This document shows, in pieces, positions 7,951 through 16,772 of a stretch of 64,000 bases of DNA (positions are counted from its first letter, which is position 1; every line of letters begins with the position of its first letter). Location: NCBI GenBank assembly GCA_050737995.1, contig JBOHYR010000139.1, forward strand, positions 1 to 64,000, given 5' to 3'. The notes beneath the pieces are model-generated. The model worked only from the letters and a program-made list of their open reading frames with translations, was not told where the DNA came from and made no database searches. The position numbers and the translations under genes were made by a program. This stretch comes from 66-474 sp050737995 (GTDB lineage Bacteria; Pseudomonadota; Gammaproteobacteria; Xanthomonadales; Rhodanobacteraceae).

Positions 7951-9183
7951 TCAATACAGCAAGCGTGTCCGGATCGTTCCAGGTATCGCCGATAACTGTT
8001 CGCGCAATGCTTCCGATTGCGGTTCCGAAGCCGAAACGTCGATCACGACATAGCCAAGGTCGCCAGCGGTCTGAAGGTGCTGGGCGTTGATGTTGATGCC
8101 GCCCTGCGAGAACACGTCGTTGATGCGCGAAAGCACGCCCGGAACGTTGTGGTGGATGTGCAGCAGGCGGCTGCTGCCGGCGTGTTCCGGCAAGCTGACT
8201 TCGGGGAAGTTCACCGCCGACAGGGTCGAGCCATTGTCGCTGTAACGCACCAGCTTGGTTGCGACTTCGGTACCGATGTTGAGTTGGGCCTCCTGCGTGC
8301 TGCCGCCCACGTGCGGCGTCAGCAGCGCATTGTCGAATTCTCGCAGCGGCGATTCGAAGACTTCCTGACGGCTCTTCGGTTCGGTTGGGAACACGTCTAC
8401 CGCCACGCCCGCGAGACGCCCGTCACGCAGGGCTGCGGCCAGTGCGCCGATGTCGACCACGTTCCCGCGCGAGGCGTTGATCAGCGTTGCGCCGTGGCGC
8501 ATCCGTGCGATTTGAGCCTCCCCGATCATCCCGGCGGTCTCCGGCGTCTGCGGAACGTGCAGTGTCACGATGTCCGAGCGGTCCAGCAGGTCGTTCAGGT
8601 CGCGGGAAGGCGCGGCATTGCCCAGCGCCAGCTTGGGTTCGATGTCGTGATAGAGCACATGCATGCCAAGTGATTCGGCGAGCACGCCGACCTGCGTGCC
8701 GATATGGCCGTAGCCGACGATCCCGAGGATCTTGCCGCGCACCTCGAAGCTGCCTTCGGCCGACTTGGCCCATCCACCACGGTGACATTCGGCATTTCGT
8801 TCGGGTACCCGACGCATCAGGAAGATCGCCTCGGCGATCACCAGTTCGGCCACGCTGCGGGTATTCGAGTACGGCGCGTTGAAGACCGGCACGCCACGTT
8901 CGCGCGCAGCGCTGAGGCTGACCTGATTGGTGCCGATGCAAAAGCAGCCGACCGCGAGCAACCGCCGTGCCTGCGCGATGGCCTCGGTATCCAGTTGCGT
9001 GCGCGACCGCAAACCGATGATGTGCGCGTCGGCAATGACTTCCAGCAACTGTTCGCGCGGCAGCGCCTTGTCGTGCAGTTCGACCAGCGAATAGCCGGCC
9101 GATTGAAAAACTTCCACCGCGCTCTGGTGGATGCCTTCCAGCAACACTATCTTGATGCCCTGCTTGGGAAACGATGTCTTCAT
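7951..9183 (-). CDS. serA: D-3-phosphoglycerate dehydrogenase
   Basis: First enzyme of serine synthesis, oxidising 3-phosphoglycerate with NAD. The start MKTSFPKQGIKIVLLEGIHQ at 9183 gives 410 residues, exactly the E. coli SerA length; the open frame continues upstream into the divergent intergenic region. Visible are the NAD-binding GxGxxG (LGIVGYGHIGTQ), the catalytic Arg and Glu regions, HVGGSTQEAQ with the catalytic His, and a C-terminal ACT domain (LLHIHHNVPGVLSRIND), the serine-binding allosteric module. It is transcribed divergently from the proline iminopeptidase gene. Confidence 0.97.
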   Translation of the reverse strand: MKTSFPKQGIKIVLLEGIHQSAVEVFQSAGYSLVELHDKALPREQLLEVIADAHIIGLRSRTQLDTEAIAQARRLLAVGCFCIGTNQVSLSAARERGVPVFNAPYSNTRSVAELVIAEAIFLMRRVPERNAECHRGGWAKSAEGSFEVRGKILGIVGYGHIGTQVGVLAESLGMHVLYHDIEPKLALGNAAPSRDLNDLLDRSDIVTLHVPQTPETAGMIGEAQIARMRHGATLINASRGNVVDIGALAAALRDGRLAGVAVDVFPTEPKSRQEVFESPLREFDNALLTPHVGGSTQEAQLNIGTEVATKLVRYSDNGSTLSAVNFPEVSLPEHAGSSRLLHIHHNVPGVLSRINDVFSQGGININAQHLQTAGDLGYVVIDVSASEPQSEALREQLSAIPGTIRTRLLY

Positions 9184-9258
9184 GGCGACGTGTGTCGGCC
9201 TTCGGAGGGAGGAGAGTGCTAGGCTACCGTGGTTCTTTCCGCAGATGAAATGCCGCGC

Positions 9259-10230
9259 ATGGACATGCACGAAAACCGTTGCACCCTGTACCCCGAGATC
9301 GAGCCTTTCGACAGCGGCACGCTATCGGTATCGGAGCTGCATACCCTTTTTTACGAGCAATGCGGTAACCCTCACGGCAAGCCGGCGGTGTTCCTGCACG
9401 GCGGCCCCGGCGCGGGTTGCAATGCCAAGTGCAGGCGGTTCTTCGATCCGAAGGTGTACCGGATCGTGCTGTTCGACCAGCGTGGTTGCGGGCGTTCCAC
9501 GCCACACGCCGAGCTGCGCGAGAACACGACGTGGGATCTTGTCGCCGACATCGAACACCTGCGCGAGCACCTGCGCATAGCCAACTGGCAGGTGTTCGGC
9601 GGCTCGTGGGGCTCGACACTGGCGCTGGCCTACGCGGAAACCCATCCCGCGCGCGTCACGGAACTGGTGTTGCGCGGCATCTTCATGCTGAGGCGTGCCG
9701 AGCTCCAATGGTTCTACCAGCACGGCTGCGACATGCTGTATCCGGACGCATGGGAAAAATACCTCGCGGCGATCCCCGAAGCTGAGCATGGCGACTTGAT
9801 CGCGGCCTACCACAGGCGGCTCGTCTCCGACGATCAGTCCGTGCGCCTTGCCGCCGCGCGCGCGTGGTCGGTGTGGGAGGCCTCAACGAGTTTCCTGTTG
9901 CAGAACGACGCCTACATCGCTGCCAGCGCAGGCGACGAGTTCGCGCTGGCCTTTGCCGGGATCGAGAACCACTATTTCGTCAATGGCGGATTCTTCGAAC
10001 ACGACGACCAGTTGCTTCGCAATGCCGGTAGCCTGCGCGACATCCCTGCGGTGATCGTGCAGGGCCGTCACGACGTGGTATGCCCGGCGCGCAGTGCCTG
10101 GGACCTGCATCGTGTCTGGCCTCAGGCTGACCTGCGCATCGTGCCGGATGCCGGCCACTCGGCATTCGAGCCTGGCAACGTGCATGAGCTGGTGGTTGCG
10201 ACGGATCGTTTCCGAGAACAGGCGCGTTGA
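9259..10230 (+). CDS. pip: proline iminopeptidase
   Basis: Alpha/beta hydrolase of peptidase family S33 that removes N-terminal proline from peptides in the cytoplasm. It shows the oxyanion segment HGGPGAGCN, the cap entry FDQRGCGRSTPH, the nucleophile elbow GGSWGSTLALAY (Ser in GxSxG), the acid region IVQGRHDVVCP and the catalytic His in DAGHSAFE. Family proteins of this group start a few residues before TLYPEIEPF, so the ATG at 9259 (MDMHENRCTLYPE) was chosen. GTG at 9229 and ATG at 9250 are possible, and a GGAGGGAGGAG stretch at about 9206-9216 would favour 9229. Length is 323 residues, normal for Pip. Confidence 0.92.
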   Translation: MDMHENRCTLYPEIEPFDSGTLSVSELHTLFYEQCGNPHGKPAVFLHGGPGAGCNAKCRRFFDPKVYRIVLFDQRGCGRSTPHAELRENTTWDLVADIEHLREHLRIANWQVFGGSWGSTLALAYAETHPARVTELVLRGIFMLRRAELQWFYQHGCDMLYPDAWEKYLAAIPEAEHGDLIAAYHRRLVSDDQSVRLAAARAWSVWEASTSFLLQNDAYIAASAGDEFALAFAGIENHYFVNGGFFEHDDQLLRNAGSLRDIPAVIVQGRHDVVCPARSAWDLHRVWPQADLRIVPDAGHSAFEPGNVHELVVATDRFREQAR

Positions 10231-10301
10231 AATGGTCGGAAGTCGCGTGCAAGCGATTGCGAAGGGTGGCATCGCCAATTTTCGCGTTGAGCGCATTCGC
10301 A

Positions 10302-10868
10302 TCAATGCGAAGATTGCCGTTCGAGTTGCTCCAGGTGCGGGCCGTAGACGTGTCCGATACGGAATCCCGTATCGATCGACACCGCGGCGAATGCGATTAC
10401 TGCAAGCAACACCGCCAACGCAGTCTTGCGGCGGTGTATTCCGTAGGCGTGCCACGATGGCGCGAAGGCGAGCAGTCCCAGCAGTGCCGCGATCACGATC
10501 ACCGCATCCACGCTGGCACGCTGCCAGTAACTGCCCCCAAGATGCAGCCACATGCCGAACTCGTCAAAGGTAAGCGCCATCGCGATGCCGTACACGTAAG
10601 CTGCGCGGGTGGCGCGCAAGCCCCGTGGTGAAGCGAACAGTAGATATGCGCTGACCCCGGCCAAGAGAAAAATGCCGTAATTTAGATGGTGGACATGCGT
10701 GCCGTGCAGAAAGAAATACAGGTTCGGAATCCGCTGCGACATGATCAGGAACACCACGCAGCGCGAAATGATGAAAGTCAGCACGAACGCCAACAGCGCG
10801 CGGCGCGCAAGACGCGAGGCACGTGGCTCGGTCGGCGGCAATTTGTCCTGGCTGGGCGACGGCGTCAT
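10302..10868 (-). CDS. multi-pass membrane protein of unknown function
   Basis: 188 residues with about five predicted membrane spans. Conserved-looking polar motifs are HVHHLNYGIFL (residues about 58-68) and TFDEFGMWLHLGGSYWQR, reminiscent of a family common in Actinobacteria with a His-rich and Asp-Glu pair inside the membrane region. No enzyme family is recognised. The N-terminal 20 residues are hydrophilic and proline-containing. It lies between pip (convergent) and the EF-G paralogue (same strand, 80 bp upstream), with no obvious operon partner of known function. Confidence 0.75.
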   Translation of the reverse strand: MTPSPSQDKLPPTEPRASRLARRALLAFVLTFIISRCVVFLIMSQRIPNLYFFLHGTHVHHLNYGIFLLAGVSAYLLFASPRGLRATRAAYVYGIAMALTFDEFGMWLHLGGSYWQRASVDAVIVIAALLGLLAFAPSWHAYGIHRRKTALAVLLAVIAFAAVSIDTGFRIGHVYGPHLEQLERQSSH

Positions 10869-10947
10869 GCGGGTAGATTAACTTGCCTCGAGCATTTTTC
10901 AGGTCGGGCTCGTTTCTTCGACGGTCTTCGCGATGCCCGACAGGCGT

Positions 10948-12999
10948 TCAATCTTCTTCTGCCCTGGGCCGGTACGCTTCGGTCAGATGCTTCTGTACTT
11001 GCGCGGGCACCGGGTCGTAGTGCGACAGTTCCATTGCGAACCGGCCCTCGCCGCCCGTAAGCGCACGCAACTCGGTCTGGTAGTCGACCACTTCCGCCAG
11101 CGGCGCTTGCGCCTTGACCACCAGCACGCCACCACGCAGGACGTCGGTACCATTGATGCGTGCACGCTTCGATGCAAGGCCTCCCGTGACGTCGCCCATG
11201 TACTGCTCTGGCACATTGACGTCCATGTTGACGATCGGCTCCAGCACGATCGGGTTGGCCTTCGCCACCGCGTCGAGGAACGCCTTCCTGCCGGCGGACA
11301 CGAATGCGACTTCCTTGGAATCGACGGGGTGGTACTTGCCGTCGTACACCACTACCCGAACGTCCTGCATCGGATAGCCCGCGATCGCGCCGTGTTCGAG
11401 CACTTGGCGCACGCCCTTCTCGATCGCGGGGATGAACTGGTTCGGGATTACGCCGCCCTTGCTGTCGTCGCGGAATTCGAAGCCCTCACCGCGCGCCAAC
11501 GGCTCGACCCGCAGGAACACTTCACCGAACTGGCCCGCGCCGCCGGTCTGCTTCTTGTGGCGGTGGTGGCCCTCGGCCCTGCCACCGATGGTTTCGCGAT
11601 AGGCGATGCGCGGCGGATGGGTAATCACTTCGACCCCGTACTTGTCCTTCATCCGCGCCAGTGTGAGCTTGAGGTGGAGGTCGGATAGCCCTCGCACTAC
11701 GGTTTCGTTCAATTCCTTGTTGTGTTCGACCTGCAGGCACGCATCTTCCTCGGCAAGCCTGGCCAATGCGTTCGCGAGCTTCTGGTCCTGGCCCTTGTGC
11801 GCCGGCTCGACCGCGAGACCGAACATCGACAACGGGTACTCCAGCGGTCGCAGATGGATCGTGTCCTCGTCGTGCGAGTCGTGCAGCACCGCGTCGAAAT
11901 GGATTTCCTCGACCTTGGCGACGCCGGCGATGTCGCCCGGGATTGCCTGATCGATTTCGATGTGGTCCTTGCCTTGCAGTTTGAGGAGATGACCGACCTT
12001 GAACGGCTTCTTGCCGTCATCGACGAACAGTTGCGAATCCTTTTTCACGGTGCCCTGCCAGACGCGAAACACCGAGAGCTTGCCGACGAAGGGATCATTG
12101 ATGATCTTGAACACATCGGCGATCACGTGCGCCTTCGGGTCGGGCTTTGCCTCGATGGGTTTGGCGTTCTTGCCTTCACCCTTCACGAACGGCGGTGGAT
12201 TGGCTTCACCCGGATGCGGCAATAGTTTGTGCGCGATCTGCAGCCACTCCGCAACGCCCGCGCCGCTGCGTGCGGAAGTGAAACAGATTGGCACCAGATG
12301 CCCCTCGCGCAGGCATTGTTCAAAAGCTCCATGCAGGTCTTCGGGCGCCAGCGTCTCCTCGCCGTCTTCGAGATAGCGGCCCATCAGGCGTTCGTTGATT
12401 TCGACAACCTGATCGATGATCTGCTGGTGAGCATCGGCAACCTGTCCGAAATCGCTGTCGCCGGCCGTTGTGAAGAAACAGTCGACGACCTTGGCGCCGT
12501 GTTCCGCGGGCAGGTTGACCGGCAGGCACTCCACTCCGAACTCGTCGCGCAGTTCTTCCACGAGCGTGGGAAGGTCCAGGTCCTCCATGTCGATTCGGTT
12601 GACGATAAGCATCCGCGCAAGTCGCCGCTCCTTCGCGTAGTGCATCAGCCGACGCGTGCCATGCTCGATACCGTTGGTGGCATTGACCACCACCGCGCAG
12701 GTTTCGACCGCGGCGAGTGCGGACAGCGTCTGGCCGCGGAAATCCGCATAACCCGCGGTGTCGATCAGGTTGATGTGGCAGCCCCCGCTTTCCAACGATG
12801 CAACGGTCGAGTGGATCGAATGCCGACGTTCTTTTTCCTGGTCGTCGAAATCCGACACCGTGTTGCCGCGCTCGATGGTGCCGGGGTTCTGGATAGCGCC
12901 TCCGGCGTGCAGCAGGGCTTCGAACAGACTGGTCTTGCCGGCGCCGGCATGGCCCGCAAGGGCCACGTTGCGGATGTCCCCGGTCGTGTAAGCGGTCAT
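10948..12999 (-). CDS. elongation factor G-like translational GTPase
   Basis: 683-residue paralogue of EF-G, with the G domain at about residues 10-270 followed by domains II-V. The P-loop is GHAGAGKT (16-23), lacking the second Thr of canonical EF-G (GHxDAGKTT). The G3 motif is DTAGYADF and the G4 motif is NRID in place of NKMD. Later domains contain HKKQTGGAGQFGEV and the SxxGRKAFLDAV segment. Canonical fusA normally sits with tufA and rpsL/rpsG; this copy stands alone, so it belongs to the FusA2/EF-G-like group whose precise role is not settled. The start MTAYTTGDIRNVALAGHAG is the only sensible one. Confidence 0.9.
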   Translation of the reverse strand: MTAYTTGDIRNVALAGHAGAGKTSLFEALLHAGGAIQNPGTIERGNTVSDFDDQEKERRHSIHSTVASLESGGCHINLIDTAGYADFRGQTLSALAAVETCAVVVNATNGIEHGTRRLMHYAKERRLARMLIVNRIDMEDLDLPTLVEELRDEFGVECLPVNLPAEHGAKVVDCFFTTAGDSDFGQVADAHQQIIDQVVEINERLMGRYLEDGEETLAPEDLHGAFEQCLREGHLVPICFTSARSGAGVAEWLQIAHKLLPHPGEANPPPFVKGEGKNAKPIEAKPDPKAHVIADVFKIINDPFVGKLSVFRVWQGTVKKDSQLFVDDGKKPFKVGHLLKLQGKDHIEIDQAIPGDIAGVAKVEEIHFDAVLHDSHDEDTIHLRPLEYPLSMFGLAVEPAHKGQDQKLANALARLAEEDACLQVEHNKELNETVVRGLSDLHLKLTLARMKDKYGVEVITHPPRIAYRETIGGRAEGHHRHKKQTGGAGQFGEVFLRVEPLARGEGFEFRDDSKGGVIPNQFIPAIEKGVRQVLEHGAIAGYPMQDVRVVVYDGKYHPVDSKEVAFVSAGRKAFLDAVAKANPIVLEPIVNMDVNVPEQYMGDVTGGLASKRARINGTDVLRGGVLVVKAQAPLAEVVDYQTELRALTGGEGRFAMELSHYDPVPAQVQKHLTEAYRPRAEED

Positions 13000-13224
13000 G
13001 CTGGCCTCGCTTGTTCCGATGACGGCGGTTTGCCGACCATGCGCCTAACCGGCCGTGCGGTCAAGCGGCCCAAGTTCCCTCGGAACCTGCGCAGATGCGC
13101 ATTGTCTTAAATCCGGGCCTGCATCGTTGCGGGCGAGGCTGCGCCGCGACGGCGCCACGTATGGGCGATCGCAACGCTTCCCCTACACTTCAACGCGCGC
13201 ATCTTGCGCACATTGGCCGATTGC

Positions 13225-14100
13225 ATGCCCCGCAGCGATGGACTGGAAATGCCGGAGCAGCAACCCCGTCAGCGCGGGGTGGGTGATGCCGTGGGCGGCG
13301 ACTCGGCCACACCACCCTATGTGCGACTCACGCAGCGCGGCAAACCGCCGCGCGAGCGTCGGCGCATATGGACGCTGGTGGCAATCGTGGTGGTCGCGCA
13401 TGTGTTGCTTGGGTGGATTGCGTATCTTGTCCTGCGCCCCTTGCCGTACCATCAGGACGAACGCGGTGTATTCCAGGTCACCTTGATCGAACCAATGTCC
13501 GGATTACCCGCGCCGCCACCGCTGGTACCACCGCCGCCGTTGCCGGGACAGCCTCCGGCGTCCGTACCGGCACGGCATCTGCATTACGTGCCGCCCGCGA
13601 AAGGTGCGATGAGCGCAACCCTGGAGGGCGTCAAGGGCGCGCCCCTCGACCTTTATGCACCGAACGGCCAGATACGTTTGCCTGCGGAGTCCCCACAAAA
13701 GTCGGCCGCTGCGCCGGCTTACAGCGCGCCGGAAATAAGGGGTTCGCAGATCTACAGCGGCAAGTCGCCTGTCCCCTACAAGCCGACGCGTTTCGACAAA
13801 GACTGGACGCCGGCAAACCAGTCCTTGGGCACCAAGCTGATGGACAAGGCGATCGACAAAACCACGATCCAGAAAACCGTGAAACTGCCGGTCGTCGGTC
13901 GCGTTCACTGCACGATGAATCCGTTGCTGATATTCGCCGGCGGATTGATCGGTTGCGGAGGCGAAGCGCCACCGCCGCCACCGAAAAACGACAATGACAT
14001 CCGCCTGTCGATGCCGCCTCCTGAAACGCTCACCGGCAAGAAGGTGCCGTTGCCGACATCAGCGTCGAGCGTGGCACCTGCCTCCTCGAGTTCCAATTGA
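13225..14100 (+). CDS. membrane-anchored proline-rich protein, function unknown
   Basis: 291 residues from the ATG at 13225. A basic, charged N-terminal tail (residues 1-47) is followed by one membrane span (WTLVAIVVVAHVLLGWIAYL). A proline-rich stretch (APPPLVPPPPLPGQPP) and a soluble region follow, the latter containing VGRVHCTMNPLLIFAGG with two nearby cysteines. The topology resembles TonB or other periplasmic proteins with a single N-terminal anchor, but there is no TonB C-terminal domain. The start could also be 13204 or 13249. It is flanked by a divergent EF-G paralogue and a repeat-filled gap. I do not recognise the family. Confidence 0.75.
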   Translation: MPRSDGLEMPEQQPRQRGVGDAVGGDSATPPYVRLTQRGKPPRERRRIWTLVAIVVVAHVLLGWIAYLVLRPLPYHQDERGVFQVTLIEPMSGLPAPPPLVPPPPLPGQPPASVPARHLHYVPPAKGAMSATLEGVKGAPLDLYAPNGQIRLPAESPQKSAAAPAYSAPEIRGSQIYSGKSPVPYKPTRFDKDWTPANQSLGTKLMDKAIDKTTIQKTVKLPVVGRVHCTMNPLLIFAGGLIGCGGEAPPPPPKNDNDIRLSMPPPETLTGKKVPLPTSASSVAPASSSSN

Positions 14101-14111
14101 TGTGGGCTGTT

Positions 14112-14150
14112 GTGAACAGTCTGGCCAGGGATGGCCGTTCTGGCGCCCAC
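14112..14150 (+). repeat. dispersed element, truncated copy A
   Basis: GTGAACAGTCTGGCCA followed by GGATGGCCGTTCTGGCGCCCA. It shares its left end with the inverted copy at 19030-19089 and its right end with the copy at 14220-14290, and so appears to be an internally deleted member of the same family. Confidence 0.55.
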
Positions 14151-14219
14151 GGGCTTTGGATGGTTCCGCTTGTTGGTGCGTTCAGCGACACAGCGATCAT
14201 GGACGATCGCACAGCGATT

Positions 14220-14290
14220 GTGGAAAGTCAGGCATGGAGCTCTTGGCCATGGATGGCGGCCTCAAAGGCCGTTCTGGCGTCCATGGCCTG
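14220..14290 (+). repeat. dispersed element, copy B
   Basis: The core GGAGCTCTTGGCCATGGATG is followed by GCGGCC and by GGCCGTTCTGGCGTCCATGG. The core recurs at 16719-16751 and, inverted, at 19030-19089, always between genes. Internal palindromes (GGCCATGG, and GGCCTCAAAGGCC) suggest a structured, REP-like element. Confidence 0.6.
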
Positions 14291-14344
14291 GAGTGCGCCG
14301 GCCAGTGTTGCAGCTCGGCGATGCGGCGATCAGGGTGATCGCAC

Positions 14345-14350
14345 TACAAT
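14345..14350 (+). promoter_or_regulatory. -10 element of a likely leaderless nudE promoter
   Basis: TACAAT lies 6 bases before the nudE ATG (14357), so transcription would begin at or next to the A of the start codon. No ribosome-binding site is visible before the ATG, which fits a leaderless message. No good -35 box is seen. Confidence 0.45.
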
Positions 14351-14356
14351 CACCAG

Positions 14357-14914
14357 ATGCCCGAGCCGCCCGAGATTCTTGCTACACGAAATGCGCGCGA
14401 CAGCCGCTTCCTGCACGTCGAGGAGGTCGACCTCGCGTTTTCCAACGGCGCACGGCGCACCTTCGAGCGGCTCACCGCATCGGGCATGGGTGCGGTGTTC
14501 ATTGTGGCGATGCGCGATGACGACACCGTGCTGCTGGTCCGGGAATACGGCGTCGGGCTGGATCGTTACGAACTGGGTTTGCCGAAAGGGCGGATCGATC
14601 GCGGGGAGACCGCGCTGGAAGCCGCCAACCGCGAATTGCAGGAAGAAGTCGGGTTCGGCGCGCGCAAGCTCACGCCGCTCGCAACGCTGTCGTTGCTGCC
14701 GGCCTACATGACCCACAAGGCACGGGTGGTCCTGGCCGAAGATCTGTACCCATCGCGTCTACCCGGCGATGAGCCCGAATCGCTCGAAGTGGTGCCTTGG
14801 AAGCTTTCTGAACTGCACCTGCTTCTGGCGCGCGACGATGTGTCGGAGGGACGCTCCATTGCCGCGCTGTTCATCGCGCGCGAGTATCTGGCTGGCAGGT
14901 TTCGCCCCGCATGA
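14357..14914 (+). CDS. nudE: ADP compounds hydrolase NudE
   Basis: 185-residue Nudix hydrolase. The Nudix box GX5EX7REUXEEXGU is complete: GRIDRGETALEAANRELQEE followed by VGF, at about residues 76-98. The flanking sequence (YELGLPKG, and LLPAYMTHKARVVLAEDLYP) is that of NudE, which hydrolyses ADP-ribose, Ap3A and NADH. It is first in a three-gene run: its TGA overlaps the ATG of cysQ by 4 bp and mazG follows. All three products clear nucleotide derivatives. Confidence 0.93.
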   Translation: MPEPPEILATRNARDSRFLHVEEVDLAFSNGARRTFERLTASGMGAVFIVAMRDDDTVLLVREYGVGLDRYELGLPKGRIDRGETALEAANRELQEEVGFGARKLTPLATLSLLPAYMTHKARVVLAEDLYPSRLPGDEPESLEVVPWKLSELHLLLARDDVSEGRSIAALFIAREYLAGRFRPA

Positions 14915-15717
14915 GCGCCTTGGAACGCATCGCGCACGAGAGTTGCGTCCTCGCGCGCAGCGCTGGCGCCGCGATCCTCGAAGTCTATGCCGGCAGTTTC
15001 GCGATCGAGACCAAGAGCGACAACTCGCCTCTGACCGCCGCCGACATGGCGTCGCACCGAATCATTGTCGATGGCCTGAGCGCGTTGACGCCCGACATCC
15101 CGGTGTTATCCGAAGAATCGAAGGATGTCGATTGGAGCATTCGGCGCGGATGGGAGCGCTACTGGCTGGTCGATCCGCTGGATGGCACCCGCGAATTCGT
15201 CAAACGCAACGGCGAGTTCACCGTCAACATCGCGCTGATCGAAAACCACGCACCGGTATTGGGCGTTGTGCTGCTGCCGGTGACCGGCGAGTTGTATTAC
15301 GGCGTCGCAGGCGAGGGTGCATTTCTCGAATCCGTGCGGGGCGCGTTGCCAAAGCCTGTCGCCACGCGCGCGGTTGCGACGATCCCGGTGGTCGCCGGCA
15401 GCCGCTCGCACGGCAACGAACGCCAAACCGCGATGCTGGCAAAGCTGGGCGACTACCGGTTGGTGTCGGTGGGGTCTTCGATCAAGTTCTGCATGGTCGC
15501 GCGCGGCGACGCCGATCTGTACCTGCGGCTCGGTCCGACATCGGAATGGGACACCGCCGCCGCGCAGTGCGTGGTCGAGCAGGCGGGCGGCGCAGTCGTG
15601 GATTTGCAAGGTGATCCGTTTCGCTACAACACGAAAGAATCATTGCTGAATCCAGAATTCCTGGCGCTCGGCGACCCATCGGCGGATTGGCTGGCCAGAC
15701 TCGGATTGCGCAATTGA
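14911..15717 (+). CDS. cysQ: 3'(2'),5'-bisphosphate nucleotidase CysQ
   Basis: 268-residue magnesium-dependent phosphatase of the inositol monophosphatase superfamily. It removes the 3' phosphate of PAP, the by-product of sulfate assimilation and sulfotransfer. Metal-binding motifs are the VLSEES segment, DPLDGTREFVKRNGEFTVN and the late EWDTAAAQCVVEQAGG. The start overlaps nudE by ATGA. The nudE-cysQ pairing is common in gammaproteobacteria. Confidence 0.95.
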   Translation: MSALERIAHESCVLARSAGAAILEVYAGSFAIETKSDNSPLTAADMASHRIIVDGLSALTPDIPVLSEESKDVDWSIRRGWERYWLVDPLDGTREFVKRNGEFTVNIALIENHAPVLGVVLLPVTGELYYGVAGEGAFLESVRGALPKPVATRAVATIPVVAGSRSHGNERQTAMLAKLGDYRLVSVGSSIKFCMVARGDADLYLRLGPTSEWDTAAAQCVVEQAGGAVVDLQGDPFRYNTKESLLNPEFLALGDPSADWLARLGLRN

Positions 15718-16523
15718 CGGGTGACGACCGCGGCAAGGTCGATGCGCTGCTGACGATCATGGCGCGCTTGCGCGATCCCGAGAACGGCTGTCCGTGGGAC
15801 GTGGCGCAGACATTCGACACGATCGCGGCCTACACCATCGAGGAAGCGTATGAAACGGTCGATGCGATCGACCGCGCGGATTACGCGGCTCTGAAAGACG
15901 AACTGGGCGACCTGCTGTTGCAGGTCGTATTCCACGCCCGCATGGCCGAGGAACGGCATCTATTCGATTTCGGCGATGTGGTGGAGGCGATCAGCGACAA
16001 GCTGGTGCGCCGGCATCCGCACGTATTCGCGGACGCGCACTACGACAGCGCGGAAGAACAAACGCAGGCGTGGGACGCGATCAAGCGCGCCGAGCGTGCC
16101 GCCCAAGGCGAGGACGACACCAGCGCGCTGGCCGGCATCACGCGCGGCCTGCCGGAATGGAAGCGTGCGCTGAAACTGTGTGAGAACGCCGCGACCGTCG
16201 GCTTCGACTGGCCGGGTCCGGAACCGGTGCTGGACAAGCTGGAAGAGGAAATTGCCGAAGTGCGCGCCGAGTTCGCGGCCGGTGCCGGCCACGAACGGAT
16301 GCTGGACGAAATCGGCGATGTACTGTTCGTGTTGGTGAACCTTGCGCGACACGCGAAGGTGGATTTCTCGCAGGCGCTGCGCCATGCGAACGCCAAGTTC
16401 GAAAGCCGTTTCCGGCGCATGGAGACGCTCGCCGCGGCCGACGGGGAAACCCTCGATGGCAAATCGCTAGCGGAACAGGATGCCCTGTGGGACCGGGCCA
16501 AAGTTGAAGAGCGAGGCGGGTAG
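15714..16523 (+). CDS. mazG: nucleoside triphosphate pyrophosphohydrolase MazG
   Basis: All-alpha NTP pyrophosphatase that cleaves non-canonical dNTPs and NTPs. It has two MazG repeats: the first with LRDPENGCPWDVAQTFDTIA and EEAYETVDAI..DELGDLLLQVVFHARM, the second with EEEIAEVRAE and DEIGDVLFVLVNLARH. No ATG is near the family start. TTG at 15714 overlaps the cysQ stop and gives 269 residues; TTG at 15687 is an alternative. The EExxE and ExxD metal ligands are present in both halves. It is third in the nudE-cysQ-mazG run. Confidence 0.92.
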   Translation: MTGDDRGKVDALLTIMARLRDPENGCPWDVAQTFDTIAAYTIEEAYETVDAIDRADYAALKDELGDLLLQVVFHARMAEERHLFDFGDVVEAISDKLVRRHPHVFADAHYDSAEEQTQAWDAIKRAERAAQGEDDTSALAGITRGLPEWKRALKLCENAATVGFDWPGPEPVLDKLEEEIAEVRAEFAAGAGHERMLDEIGDVLFVLVNLARHAKVDFSQALRHANAKFESRFRRMETLAAADGETLDGKSLAEQDALWDRAKVEERGG

Positions 16524-16587
16524 TTGGGTTGTCATTGTGGAACCAGGCAACAGACCGTATCTTGGCTCATCTCGAAACATAAAAGTG

Positions 16588-16772
16588 CAAGATCCCCTCT
16601 CCCTTCGGGAGAGGGTGCCCCGCAGGGGCGGGTGAGGGTACGCATTCGCGATATGAGTGTGGGGTGCAGGCGTTCAGGCCACGCGCGCAGCCGAACCCTC
16701 ATCCGGCGCTTCGCGCCACCACGGAGCTCTTGGCCGTGGATGGCAGCTTCCCGGAGGGAGAAGGAGAAGCAC
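16588..16772. repeat. CTCTCCC-type inverted-repeat element
   Basis: CCCTCTCCCTTCGGGAGAGG is a self-complementary hairpin, followed by TGCCCCGCAGGGGCGGGTGAGGG. About 75 bp on come the partly complementary CCCTCATCCGGCGCTTCGCG and finally CCCGGAGGGAGAAGGAG. The outer parts are inverted relative to each other. A second, shorter copy starts at 43371 upstream of metH. Elements of this look are widespread in high-GC gammaproteobacteria. Confidence 0.6.
16719..16751 (+). repeat. dispersed element, partial copy D
   Basis: CACGGAGCTCTTGGCCGTGG followed by ATGGCAGCTTCC matches the core of copy B (14220-14290) with few differences. It sits inside the CTCTCCC-type element, so one repeat seems to have inserted in or recombined with the other. 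Confidence 0.5.
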
